20,499 nt of DNA from contig JAOZLK010000011.1 in assembly GCA_029934875.1 (NCBI GenBank), positions 1 through 20,499 on the forward strand. The letters are read 5' to 3'. Origin of the DNA: Bacteroidales bacterium (GTDB lineage: Bacteria; Bacteroidota; Bacteroidia; Bacteroidales; GCA-2748055). Below are positions 7,911-15,436 of this stretch, one piece after another. The translations under genes were made by a program, and so were the position numbers. Position 1 is the first letter of the stretch; each line of letters opens with the position of its first letter. Under the pieces are notes generated by a model. It worked only from the letters and a program-made list of their open reading frames with translations, ran no database searches and was not told the DNA's origin.

Positions 7911-8531
7911 ATGAATATGCATATAGCCGTAGCCGGGAATATCGGGTCTGGGAAGACCACCCTAACCAGTCTGCTCGCAAAACATTATAGCTGGGAGGCC
8001 CAATACGAAGACGTAGACGATAATCCCTACCTCAACGACTTTTACCAGGACATGCAGCGGTGGTCTTTCAACCTCCAGATATATTTTCTGAACAGCCGCT
8101 TCAGTCAAATCGTCAGAATTCGCCAATCGGGCAATAAGATCATCCAGGACCGGACGATTTATGAAGATGCATACATTTTTGCTCCAAACCTTCATAGCAT
8201 GGGTCTGATGAGTACCCGCGACTTTGAAAATTATTTTGCCCTTTTTAACCTGATGAGTTCTCTCATTGAGCCCCCCGACCTTCTCATCTACCTTCGTGCC
8301 TCCATCCCCGTCATTGTGGAACAGATTCAGCAGCGCGGCCGAAAATATGAAAACAACATCAGGCTCGACTACCTTAAACACCTTAATGAACGCTATGAAG
8401 CCTGGGTAGAGACTTACAACCTGGGCAAAATGCTGATCGTGGATGTTGACAGTCATAATTTCCGTGACAAACCAGAGGACCTGGCTTCGATCATCAACAA
8501 CATCGATGCGAATATTCACGGGCTGTTTTAA
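7911..8531 (+). CDS. Deoxynucleoside kinase (dNK family)
   Basis: Phosphorylates a deoxynucleoside with ATP, salvaging it for DNA synthesis in the cytoplasm. The protein is 206 residues. The Walker A loop is GNIGSGKTT (9-17), E33 lies in the substrate-binding YEDVDDNPYL segment, and the family DR motif is D80-R81 in DRTIYEDAYIFA. The lid region includes RGRKYE near 140. The usual bacterial specificities are dA/dC or dG, and the sequence alone does not decide among them. The start is ATG 7911; a second ATG two codons later would also work. A weak -7-like TATCTTAG (7881-7888) lies upstream, so it may have its own promoter as well as readthrough from the GH3 gene. It ends before a palindrome and a convergent gene. 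Confidence 0.9.
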   Translation: MNMHIAVAGNIGSGKTTLTSLLAKHYSWEAQYEDVDDNPYLNDFYQDMQRWSFNLQIYFLNSRFSQIVRIRQSGNKIIQDRTIYEDAYIFAPNLHSMGLMSTRDFENYFALFNLMSSLIEPPDLLIYLRASIPVIVEQIQQRGRKYENNIRLDYLKHLNERYEAWVETYNLGKMLIVDVDSHNFRDKPEDLASIINNIDANIHGLF

Positions 8532-8540
8532 GTCTATCAA

Positions 8541-8633
8541 AAGTATATTGTATTCCTCTCTGAACCGAGCTTGCGAGTTGGGCATAGCCAACTCTTAAAA
8601 CAAGCTCGCTTAGGCTCGTCATACAACATACTT
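8541..8633. repeat. Nested imperfect palindrome between convergent genes
   Basis: Three pairs of inverted arms are nested about one centre. The outer arms are 8541-8553 and 8621-8633 (12 of 13 positions pair). The middle arms CGAGCTTG 8566-8573 and CAAGCTCG 8601-8608 are perfect. The inner arms GAGTTGG 8575-8581 and CCAACTC 8588-8594 are perfect around a 6-base loop. Outer and middle arms are separated by 12 bases on both sides. There is no T-run after the stem on either strand, so it is not a textbook intrinsic terminator, although it lies where one would be expected. A miniature mobile remnant or REP-like element is the alternative. The rest of 8532-8669 shows nothing clear. Confidence 0.7.
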
Positions 8634-8669
8634 TAATACGTAAAACCCTGCTCATCATTGATTAAAGCA

Positions 8670-11504
8670 TCAGGGATTTGACTCCTCAACAGGCAGCGGT
8701 TTGAAGACAACATCAACGATATTGGGTTTCTTGTAGAATGTCTTCATCAGCTTTTTCACATCCTTGGTGCTCAGGTCTTTCAATATATCTTCATAATTGG
8801 CCGGGTCGTCATAGTTAATGCCATGAACATAATAGCCATAGATGGCACCCAGGTAGTACGCGTTGTGTTCCTTACTTTGTTCCCTTGTCTTGAGCATGTT
8901 TTCTACTGTCTTGGAAAGGTTCTCCTCTGAGGGCCCTTCTTTGGCCAGTTTGTCCAACTCAAGAAAGACCTTGGCCTTCAGATCCTCAGCTCTTTCGGGA
9001 TCGCAATCGAAACTGATTCTCATATTGGCTTTGCCCAGGGGCAGACGCTGCAGGCTGGTCCTGACCCTAACACCATAGGTTCCACCCTCTTCTTCCCGGA
9101 TCGACTCGGTAAAACGTAAATCGAGAATTCCTTGAATAACTGACATTACCTGGCGGTTATAGGGTTCGTAGTTCATTGCCTTGTTAATTACAATATTCAC
9201 ATTGGCCTTGGGCGTTTCCAGGGCCAGGAAAATTTCCTTCTCAACCACACCCTCTGGTTCCCTTACCATCCTGTCGATCCAGGTCTCAGAGCGATCCAGG
9301 TCCGAAATGGCACCAATATACTTTTGAACCAGGGGCTTCAATTGCTCCTCCTCCACATTTCCGGCAATGACAAAGAAGAAGTCACTGGCATCGGCGAAGC
9401 GGTCCAGGTAAACCTCCCGGATCATTTCGAGTTCAATGTCAGCCAGGAAATCCATGTCAAGAATTCGGGTCCGGGGGTTGTATGAGCTAAGAATCAGGTT
9501 CAGGGAATCCCCCATAATTTTCTGAGGATTGTTCCCCATATTTTCCACAAGCCCTTTGTACCTGGCCATGATGGCTTCATGAGCAGACTCATCAAACCTT
9601 GGCTTATTAAATGAGAGGTATAGTAACTGCATCATGGTTTCCAGGTCCTTTGGGGTAGTTGAACCACTCACTCCTTCATTGAGAGCACCCAGCTGCAGAT
9701 CGAAGGATGCATTTTTACCTGTAAGCATTTTCTGCAGGTTGGTGGCATCAAAATCTCCAAGCCCATAGAAGCTGGTCAGGCTGGTCATCATATCTACCGA
9801 GGGAACATACTCATTATCATAAAGCGAGCCTCCACCAACACTATATCCACGAATCTGAACCTGGTCCTTCTCATAATCGGCATGCCTGAAAATAACACGG
9901 GCACCATTTTCCAGGGTCCACTCCACTGCATCAAACTGCTCCAGGTCCCTGGTGGAAGTGATACTTACAAGCGGAAGGTCCTCACTTACCAGGGACTCGG
10001 CCAGTTCTTCCTCTTCATAGGGCTCAATTTCGGCAGAGGCCACCTGCTGGAAAATGGCCATAGATTCGGCCTCAGTGAGATGTTGATACTCCTCTCCTTC
10101 CGGACCAGTGATCACAAGCGACTGGTTCGGGCCTGAAAGCCAGGTAGGTATCCGTTTGTTGAAGTCCTCAATCGTAATGGAGGGCAACAAGGCCTGAGCA
10201 AGCATATATCCCTGTTCTGCTGGAAGATAGGCGTCTTTATAAAGATAATTTCCAATATAATCCTGGATGTATTCGTCATTGCTGATCTTATCCCTCTCAT
10301 TGTATTTCTTTTCCCACCGGGTAAGGATTTCAGCCTTGGCTCTCTCCAGTTCTGGTTGGGTAAATCCATAGCGTTTTGCCCTTTCCAACTCGGTTAGCAG
10401 ACTGCTTAATCCCAATGACTCTTCGTTAGGCTTTGGTGAAAGGTACATGCTGAATACTTCATATCCCCTCACAAAATCACTGTAACCCATAGCTCCAAAA
10501 ACAAAGGGAGGCTCACCTTTTTGAAGAAGTTCGCTAATCCTTTGACTCATCATATCACCAAAGAGATTCTGGATATAACCCTCCTTGTGATCCATAACGG
10601 ATTCAGGAGCCATCGTCTCTTTCTTATGACGAATTAAATACTGAATGATGGTCTGTGAAGCCTCCTTATCGGTTACCAGACCAAACAGGGGCTCTTCCTG
10701 GTCGGGTATCTCAAACAAAGGCCGCTCTGCCGGATTTTCTACTGCAGGAATTTTTGAAAAGAGCTCTTTAACTTTGTCTTCCATCTCATCTGCATCGAAA
10801 TCACCCACCATGGCGATGGCCTGGAGATCGGTGCGGTACCATTTATGATAAAAATCTCTTAGGGCATCATATTCGAAATTCTCAATCACATCCAGGCTGC
10901 CGATTACATCCCGTTCAGCGTATTTTGAGTTGGGGAATATATAGGGCATGGAACCCTGCTGCAGCCGCCATTGTGCAGTACGGCGGGTTCTCCACTCCTC
11001 CTTGATTACCCCACGCTCGGCATCGATCTCCTCCTCGGTGAGCAAGAGGTAGTTGGACCAGTCATTCAGAATCAGGAGGCATGTATCCAAGAATTCAGGC
11101 TCAGTTGCCGGCACATCCATCAACATATATATCGTTTGATCCTGACCTGTTCCTGCATTGATATCTGCTCCGAAAGCTACGCCATGATTCTCCAGTGTAT
11201 TGATTATTCCCTTATCCGGAAAGTGCTCGGTACCATTAAAGGCCATGTGCTCAAGAAAGTGAGCCAGGCCATTCTGATTATCCTCTTCAAGCAGGGCGCC
11301 CACATTCTGAATGATATAAAAAGAAGCCCGTTCCTTGGGCTCCTGGTTGGCCTTAATGTAATAGGTCATCCCGTTATCGAGGACTCCGTAACGGACCGTT
11401 TCATCATTGGGAAGTGGCGCAGTGGGATCCATCTGCTGGGCCATCGTGAACTGGCTGAACATCGCCAGTATTAAAACGACTAAAACTGTATGAATTCGTT
11501 TCAT
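8670..11504 (-). CDS. Exported M16 family zinc metallopeptidase (pitrilysin/insulinase-like)
   Basis: A 944-residue peptidase of the M16 clan with a signal peptide (MKRIHTVLVVLILAMFSQFTMAQ), so it acts in the periplasm or at the outer membrane. The inverted zinc motif HFLEH places H82, E85 and H86 at the active site, and E163 in ERGVIKEEW follows after exactly the 76-residue interval known for HxxEH-X76-E. The chain has two M16 halves: an active N-terminal half and a C-terminal half without the zinc motif (from about 500), which is the single-chain clam-shell layout. The likely role is degrading oligopeptides. The ATG at 11504 gives a clean signal peptide; the frame continues to a TTG at 11531 that would add nine unneeded residues. 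I find no clear promoter in the upstream 149 bp on this strand. It is convergent with the deoxynucleoside kinase gene across the palindrome. Confidence 0.93.
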   Translation of the reverse strand: MKRIHTVLVVLILAMFSQFTMAQQMDPTAPLPNDETVRYGVLDNGMTYYIKANQEPKERASFYIIQNVGALLEEDNQNGLAHFLEHMAFNGTEHFPDKGIINTLENHGVAFGADINAGTGQDQTIYMLMDVPATEPEFLDTCLLILNDWSNYLLLTEEEIDAERGVIKEEWRTRRTAQWRLQQGSMPYIFPNSKYAERDVIGSLDVIENFEYDALRDFYHKWYRTDLQAIAMVGDFDADEMEDKVKELFSKIPAVENPAERPLFEIPDQEEPLFGLVTDKEASQTIIQYLIRHKKETMAPESVMDHKEGYIQNLFGDMMSQRISELLQKGEPPFVFGAMGYSDFVRGYEVFSMYLSPKPNEESLGLSSLLTELERAKRYGFTQPELERAKAEILTRWEKKYNERDKISNDEYIQDYIGNYLYKDAYLPAEQGYMLAQALLPSITIEDFNKRIPTWLSGPNQSLVITGPEGEEYQHLTEAESMAIFQQVASAEIEPYEEEELAESLVSEDLPLVSITSTRDLEQFDAVEWTLENGARVIFRHADYEKDQVQIRGYSVGGGSLYDNEYVPSVDMMTSLTSFYGLGDFDATNLQKMLTGKNASFDLQLGALNEGVSGSTTPKDLETMMQLLYLSFNKPRFDESAHEAIMARYKGLVENMGNNPQKIMGDSLNLILSSYNPRTRILDMDFLADIELEMIREVYLDRFADASDFFFVIAGNVEEEQLKPLVQKYIGAISDLDRSETWIDRMVREPEGVVEKEIFLALETPKANVNIVINKAMNYEPYNRQVMSVIQGILDLRFTESIREEEGGTYGVRVRTSLQRLPLGKANMRISFDCDPERAEDLKAKVFLELDKLAKEGPSEENLSKTVENMLKTREQSKEHNAYYLGAIYGYYVHGINYDDPANYEDILKDLSTKDVKKLMKTFYKKPNIVDVVFKPLPVEESNP

Positions 11505-11680
11505 GTTATTATGTATTATTTGAGTTTTCAATTGGTCCCTTTTTCAAAAGGACTATGAAATTACACAATTTGCATATATCTGCACCACCTTGGGTCTTTA
11601 AATTGGGTACAAAAGTGATGTCTTTCAGCAGATTTATACTAATTTAACTTTTCGTTTTACAACAATTAAAGAAAGCAACA

Positions 11681-12529
11681 ATGAGCACAAGCAGAAGAAA
11701 CTTCATTAAACTATCAGGAGCCGGATTACTGGCCACCCAGGCACCATCGGTTCTTGCCGGCAGCAAATCTGGATATGCTAAGCTTCCAGGCTCTTCTATT
11801 CCATTTGAACTTGGAGTTGCTTCCTATACCCTCAGGGAATTCAGCCTTGAAAAAAGCATAACAATGACTTCTAAACTGGGAATATCCAAATTGTGCCTGA
11901 AGAGCATGCACCTTCCGCTGAATCTGAGCCCCGATGAGATCAAATCAGAAGCAGCAAAAATAAGCTCGGCCGGAATAGACCTCTACGGTGTTGGTGTGAT
12001 TTATATGAAAACAAAGGAAGAGGTGGATCAGGCCTTTGCCTATGCCGGAAATGCTGGAGTAAAGGTCATCGTTGGTGTTCCGGAGCACGAGTTGCTTGAA
12101 TATTGCAATAAAAAGGTAAAAGAGACGGGCATCAATTTAGCCATCCACAACCACGGGCCCGGCGATGAAAAATACCCTTCACCGGAAAGTGCCTATGAGC
12201 TGATCAAAGATATGGATCCGGGTATGGGCCTATGTATTGATTTAGGACATACGGTGCGTATTGGTGAGGATCCCGTCAAAGATCTATCGCGCTTTTTTGA
12301 CCGGGTACATGACATTCATATCAAAGATGTGGATAAGGCGGAAGCAGAGGGTCAGACCTGTGAGATTGGTCGTGGGGTAATAGACATCCCCGGTGTCCTG
12401 AAGATGCTCCTGAAAAAGAAATACTCTAAGGTGGTCAGTTTTGAATATGAAAAGGATGGTAAGGATCCAATGGCCGGCCTGGCCGAATCAGTTGGCTATG
12501 TAAGGGGGGTGCTGAAAGTTCTTTCCTGA
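11681..12529 (+). CDS. Tat-exported sugar phosphate isomerase/epimerase-like TIM-barrel protein
   Basis: A 282-residue protein with a twin-arginine signal (SRRNFIKLSGAGLLA, 4-18), so it is exported folded to the periplasm. The mature part resembles the xylose-isomerase-like TIM-barrel family, whose members isomerise or epimerise sugars using a divalent metal. Likely metal-site segments are VGVPEHELLEY, AIHNHGP, CIDLGHT and the late VSFEYEKD, with HIKDVDKAE as a typical barrel strand. It stands alone: upstream is the divergent M16 gene, and a strong terminator lies about 65 bp downstream. A weak TAACTTTT (11645-11652) could be its -7 box; the rest of the 11505-11680 gap shows nothing clear. 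Exported members of this family often occur with Gfo/Idh/MocA oxidoreductases in sugar catabolism, and such a gene lies at 17171-18496. The substrate is unknown. Confidence 0.85.
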   Translation: MSTSRRNFIKLSGAGLLATQAPSVLAGSKSGYAKLPGSSIPFELGVASYTLREFSLEKSITMTSKLGISKLCLKSMHLPLNLSPDEIKSEAAKISSAGIDLYGVGVIYMKTKEEVDQAFAYAGNAGVKVIVGVPEHELLEYCNKKVKETGINLAIHNHGPGDEKYPSPESAYELIKDMDPGMGLCIDLGHTVRIGEDPVKDLSRFFDRVHDIHIKDVDKAEAEGQTCEIGRGVIDIPGVLKMLLKKKYSKVVSFEYEKDGKDPMAGLAESVGYVRGVLKVLS

Positions 12530-12593
12530 GAGGAAAATATTCTGTCCTGATTGAAGTGCCCTGACTGACAAAGGAGGGCTTATTAATTAAAAA

Positions 12594-12618
12594 GGCCGGC
12601 AAATTGCCGGCCTTTTTT
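12594..12618. terminator. Bidirectional intrinsic terminator
   Basis: GC-rich stem GGCCGGCAA (12594-12602) pairs with TTGCCGGCC (12604-12612), in practice a seven-pair GC stem with a small AT loop. It is followed by six T on the + strand (12613-12618) and preceded by five A (12589-12593), which read as T on the - strand. It can end both the isomerase-like gene on + and tRNA-Asn on -. Confidence 0.9.
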
Positions 12619-12624
12619 AAGATG

Positions 12625-12698
12625 CTCCTCAGGTAGGACTTGAACCTACGACCTACGGATTAACAGTCCGCCGCTCTAACCAACTGAGCTACTGAGGA
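12625..12698 (-). tRNA. tRNA-Asn (anticodon GTT)
   Basis: Seventy-four bases fold as a full cloverleaf on the - strand. The acceptor is TCCTCAG with CTGAGGA, the D-arm contains AGCTCAGTTGGTTAGAGC, the anticodon loop is CTGTTAA with GTT, and the T-arm is GTAGGTTCAAGTCCTAC. The discriminator base is G and no CCA is encoded. Its GTT wobble G is a known queuosine site, so QueA in this window would serve it. It has its own promoter at 12739-12769 and ends at the bidirectional terminator. Confidence 0.97.
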
Positions 12699-12738
12699 AT
12701 TTTAACGCTCTTTAAAAAGCGCTGCGTGTTAAGCGGTG

Positions 12739-12769
12739 CAAAAATAAAAGCTTTTCGTCAATAAAACAA
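12739..12769 (-). promoter_or_regulatory. Promoter of tRNA-Asn
   Basis: Read on the - strand, TATTTTTG (12746-12739) matches TAnnTTTG, and TTG (12769-12767) lies 20 bp upstream. The predicted start of transcription is near 12732, about 35 bases before the mature tRNA 5' end. Confidence 0.6.
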
Positions 12770-12805
12770 TTATTTATTAAAATTATCAATCTATGTGATA
12801 AATTA

Positions 12806-12813
12806 TATATTTG
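12806..12813 (+). promoter_or_regulatory. -7 promoter element of the PfkB-family kinase gene
   Basis: TATATTTG fits TAnnTTTG and lies 25 bp before the ATG at 12839. The surrounding DNA is very AT-rich, and no TTG is found at the expected -33 distance. Confidence 0.5.
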
Positions 12814-12838
12814 CACAAGCAATTAAAAACACTGATTT

Positions 12839-13819
12839 ATGGCGAAAGTATTGGGAATGGGGAACGCATTGGTGGACATTATCACCCAAATTGAGAATGA
12901 CGAAGTACTGGGAGATTTTGGTTTACCCAAAGGCAGCATGACCCTTGTGGATCTTGACACTTCAAATTTTATACATTCCGAAACTACCGGGATGCCGAAA
13001 TCCAAAGCTTCGGGAGGTTCTGCAGCCAATACCATTCACGGATTGGCACACCTGGGTGTAGAAACTGGTTTTGTGGGTACCGTGGGCGATGATGAAATGG
13101 GACGATTCTTTAAAAAAGATCTGCAGGTGAACAATATTACCCCCGTCCTTTTCAGAACCATGAACGAGACGGGGCGTGCCATGGCACTCATCTCTTCCGA
13201 TTCTGAAAGGACTTTTGCCACTTACCTGGGTGCTGCAGTTGAATTGTCCACCGACGATGTCACACATGATATTTTTGAAGGATACGATTACTTCTATATT
13301 GAAGGTTACCTTGTTCAGAACCGTAAGATGATTGAAAAGGCCATGCGTCTTGCATCCCAGGCCAATCTGAAGATTTGTCTTGACCTGGCCAGTTACAATG
13401 TGGTCGAAGCAAACAGGGAGTTTTTCAAGGAACTGATTTCCAAATACGTGGATATCCTGTTCGCGAATGAGGAGGAGATTAAGGCGCTAAATGGAACATC
13501 GCCTGAGGCAGGAGCCCGTGAACTGGGTGGTATTGTGGAGCTGGCGGTAATAAAAATGGGAGGAGAAGGCTCGTTCTGTTTTGCTGGTGGAGAGTTGGTC
13601 CGTATTGGGGTAAGACCTTCCAAACCCATTGACACAACAGGCGCTGGTGACCTATACGCTGCCGGTTTTATATATGGCCATATGAATGGCTTATCTGCGG
13701 AAAACTGTGGTAAAATCGGAGCCATCCTTTCGGGCCGTGTCATTGAGATAACCGGTGCAAAAATGGATGAATCCACCTGGGAGGTTCTTCGCAGGGAGAT
13801 CAAAACCCTTGTGGAATAG
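12839..13819 (+). CDS. PfkB family carbohydrate kinase (adenosine kinase-like)
   Basis: A 326-residue cytoplasmic kinase of the ribokinase/PfkB family. It starts with the typical strand MAKVLGMGNALVDI, has the substrate-side GG pair in KASGGSAAN (57-64), and ends its catalytic region with DTTGAGDLYAAGF (265-277), where D271 is the catalytic base and GAG forms the anion hole. Close Bacteroidota relatives are commonly named adenosine kinase, which fits the N-terminal pattern; ribokinase or a sugar kinase cannot be excluded from sequence alone. If it is an adenosine kinase, it would work in nucleoside salvage alongside the deoxynucleoside kinase at 7911. It has its own -7 element and ends only 2 bp from the stop of the convergent DUF2797 gene. 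Confidence 0.9.
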   Translation: MAKVLGMGNALVDIITQIENDEVLGDFGLPKGSMTLVDLDTSNFIHSETTGMPKSKASGGSAANTIHGLAHLGVETGFVGTVGDDEMGRFFKKDLQVNNITPVLFRTMNETGRAMALISSDSERTFATYLGAAVELSTDDVTHDIFEGYDYFYIEGYLVQNRKMIEKAMRLASQANLKICLDLASYNVVEANREFFKELISKYVDILFANEEEIKALNGTSPEAGARELGGIVELAVIKMGGEGSFCFAGGELVRIGVRPSKPIDTTGAGDLYAAGFIYGHMNGLSAENCGKIGAILSGRVIEITGAKMDESTWEVLRREIKTLVE

Positions 13820-13821
13820 GC

Positions 13822-14622
13822 CTAAGCTACCCGGAACCTGATAAGGTAACCTCCGAATTTTCTCATATTGATAACGCTGTTATTCTCAAAAATTAAATAT
13901 TGTCCTTTGATTCCGGACAAGATCCCCGTCACTTCAGGCTCCTTATCAAAATTGAGACTTTTAACCTTTTCGGGATATTTTACCACAGGATACTCGAATT
14001 CATGCACCATGTTGTCGTCATTCACATATTGACGTAATCGGTCGGGCAAGAATTGTGCGGCCCGTCTCTTCTCCTCAGGCAAGTTGATTTCCCGGGGTAC
14101 ATCCCCGGTAAGCATTTTCCTCCAGTTTGTCTTATCACTCATATTCACCTTCAGAGCAAGCTCTATTTCTCCGGCTGTGAACCGCATGGGGACCCTGGCC
14201 AGTTCAATGGCCATTATCGCTCCCTGATCGATCCACCTTACAGGCACCTGTGAAGCCCTTGTAACCCCCACCTTCAGTCCACTGCTTACTGAAAGATAGA
14301 CTACCTGCTCGCTCAGACAGTGCTTCCTTGCATACTCCATATCCCTGGCGATTCCCTCGTGTGCCCGGCAGAGTTCGGGACGCAGCACGCAATCTTCCGT
14401 TTCCGGCGCAGTAGAAAAACAGGGATAACAATAACCCTGGGCAAAGGATTTTCGGGTCACCGCACCACAGCGAATGCAAGAGATGACTCCCTGGAAAGTC
14501 ATGCTAATCTGGCTCCCAATGAGCTGATTCATTAAGATTTTCTCATTTCCCAGCTGGAGCTGATACCCCACGATCTCACCGCTGGAAACCTCCATTTTCC
14601 TGATATTTCCGCTTATTTCCAT
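13822..14622 (-). CDS. DUF2797 domain protein with Cys4 zinc-binding motif
   Basis: A 266-residue protein of unknown function. An N-terminal beta-rich part (1-45) is followed by a probable zinc site with C49/C52 and C65/C68 (CIRCG and YCYPC), then C78, C85 and H88, which could form a second site. The central part VVYLSVSSGLKVGVTR (107-122) through PVRWIDQGA (127-135) is the hallmark of DUF2797. The VVY, KVG, R129 and later E/N order resembles a GIY-YIG-like fold, but this is only inferred. No signal peptide is present, so it is cytoplasmic. The start is ATG 14622; a TAATTTTG on the same strand (14649-14642) is a good -7 element. It is convergent with the PfkB gene (2-bp gap) and divergent from the PadR unit. 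Confidence 0.85.
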   Translation of the reverse strand: MEISGNIRKMEVSSGEIVGYQLQLGNEKILMNQLIGSQISMTFQGVISCIRCGAVTRKSFAQGYCYPCFSTAPETEDCVLRPELCRAHEGIARDMEYARKHCLSEQVVYLSVSSGLKVGVTRASQVPVRWIDQGAIMAIELARVPMRFTAGEIELALKVNMSDKTNWRKMLTGDVPREINLPEEKRRAAQFLPDRLRQYVNDDNMVHEFEYPVVKYPEKVKSLNFDKEPEVTGILSGIKGQYLIFENNSVINMRKFGGYLIRFRVA

Positions 14623-14641
14623 AGATCCGAAGATACAAAAT

Positions 14642-14649
14642 CAAAATTA
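14642..14649 (-). promoter_or_regulatory. -7 promoter element of the DUF2797 gene
   Basis: On the - strand this reads TAATTTTG, fitting TAnnTTTG, 19 bp before the ATG at 14622. The region where its -33 element would lie overlaps the left arm of the inverted repeat at 14663-14676. Confidence 0.45.
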
Positions 14650-14662
14650 TTTTTCATTTTTT

Positions 14663-14755
14663 TACTACTATGTATTGCATGGTATTTATATTTTTTCATA
14701 TCTTTGCATTGTAATATAGTTTGCATAAACAAATAGCGTGAAATACATAGTAGTA
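14663..14755. repeat. 14-bp perfect inverted repeat flanking the PadR-unit promoter
   Basis: TACTACTATGTATT at 14663-14676 is exactly reverse-complementary to AATACATAGTAGTA at 14742-14755, with 65 bp between the arms. The left arm overlaps the -33 zone of the + promoter; the right arm covers codons 2-6 of the first gene. Each arm contains ATGT/ACAT, which occurs in known PadR-family operators. Between the arms, TTTGCAT occurs twice (14703-14709 and 14720-14726). The left arm is upstream of the predicted transcription start, so the pair should act as DNA, not as an mRNA hairpin. Confidence 0.7.
14674..14706 (+). promoter_or_regulatory. Promoter of the exported protein–PadR–PspC unit
   Basis: ATTG at 14674-14677, a 21-bp spacer, then TATCTTTG at 14699-14706, a match to TAnnTTTG. 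Transcription should start near 14713, about 25 bases before the GTG at 14738. It is embedded in the inverted repeat, which makes control by the downstream PadR protein likely. Confidence 0.6.
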
Positions 14756-15094
14756 TATATAATCTTAATCCTGGGTGTTTCCTCTCTGAAAACAGAGGCG
14801 CAGAAACCAACAATCGATCTGCTACCCTCGGTCAGCGCAAACATGTATCCCCAGGCCATGATTGATACCTGCGTCATCCCCGATTCCCTGTTCCTGTTAG
14901 ACTCCATTGCTCCAGCACCAAAAGCAGAGGAAAAAATAATCTCAGAAACAACAAATACCGGGGAGTATTTCCCGACACTCAGGAGAAGAACCACTAAAGC
15001 AGTCCTTCTGCTTAAACCGGGATTTCTTCCCCTGTTTATCAAGAATATGAATCCCATACATTTTGTTATTCACTTAACCGCATTAAAAATCTGA
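14738..15094 (+). CDS. Small exported protein of unknown function, first gene of the PadR unit
   Basis: A 118-residue protein that I do not recognise. It starts with GTG and has a clear signal peptide (MKYIVVYIILILGVSSLKTEAQ) with likely cleavage around residues 21-22. The mature part is mostly polar, with two cysteine-free proline-rich stretches, an RRR run (82-84), and a hydrophobic C-terminal third (about 89-101 and 107-118). There is one cysteine (C45) and no lipobox. It sits 25 bp after a good promoter, and its stop is 3 bp before the padR ATG, so it should be translated from the same message. Without it the padR leader would be almost 390 bases. An alternative is that this is a chance frame, but signal peptide, promoter and spacing together argue that it is real. 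Confidence 0.6.
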   Translation: MKYIVVYIILILGVSSLKTEAQKPTIDLLPSVSANMYPQAMIDTCVIPDSLFLLDSIAPAPKAEEKIISETTNTGEYFPTLRRRTTKAVLLLKPGFLPLFIKNMNPIHFVIHLTALKI

Positions 15095-15097
15095 CCA

Positions 15098-15427
15098 ATG
15101 AATATAGAAAACGCAAAAGCACAGATGCGGAAAGGTATACTTGAATATTGCACTCTTTCCATTTTACATAAACGGGACCTGTATACCTCTGATATAATCA
15201 AGGCCTTGAAAGAGAACGACCTGATCGTTGTCGAAGGAACACTATATCCCCTGCTCACCAGGCAAAAGAATGCCGGTCTGTTGCAATACCGCTGGGAGGA
15301 GAGTACCCAGGGTCCGCCCAGGAAATACTATGCCCTGACCGAAATCGGGAAGGTCTATCTCAAGGAGCTTGACGCATCCTGGAGCACTCTGATTAAATCA
15401 GTCGAATCCATCAAGAACTACAAATAG
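15098..15427 (+). CDS. PadR family transcriptional regulator
   Basis: A 109-residue DNA-binding repressor with the PadR winged helix. The N-terminal MRKGILEYCTLSILHKRDLYTSDIIKAL part (about 10-37) holds the first helices, VVEGTLYPLLTRQKNAGLL (44-62) is the recognition helix region, and GPPRKYYALTEIGKVYL (72-88) is the wing. The C-terminal dimerisation helix is short, as in the small PadR subgroup. It lies 3 bp after the exported-protein gene and 9 bp before the PspC-domain gene. PadR–PspC pairs are a familiar arrangement in Bacteroidota, and the regulator probably controls its own unit. The inverted repeat around the promoter is the obvious candidate operator. Confidence 0.93.
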   Translation: MNIENAKAQMRKGILEYCTLSILHKRDLYTSDIIKALKENDLIVVEGTLYPLLTRQKNAGLLQYRWEESTQGPPRKYYALTEIGKVYLKELDASWSTLIKSVESIKNYK

Positions 15428-15436
15428 CCATATACC

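Noticed and set aside
7962..8591. Antisense reading frame of 209 codons opposite the deoxynucleoside kinase
   Set aside because: The sense strand carries a complete kinase with P-loop and DR motif; the antisense frame has no recognisable family and runs into the palindrome.
8640..8680. Hairpin at the 3' end of the M16 gene (CCCTG/CAGGG) as intrinsic terminator
   Set aside because: Only five pairs with a long loop and a short T-run; too weak to annotate.
10971..11474. Reading frame of 167 codons on + inside the M16 gene
   Set aside because: It covers the zinc-site region of a well-conserved peptidase on the other strand, so it is best explained as an overlap artefact.
11502..11531. TTG at 11531 as start of the M16 peptidase
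   Set aside because: It would put nine extra residues before a standard signal peptide; the ATG at 11504 gives a normal exported N-terminus.
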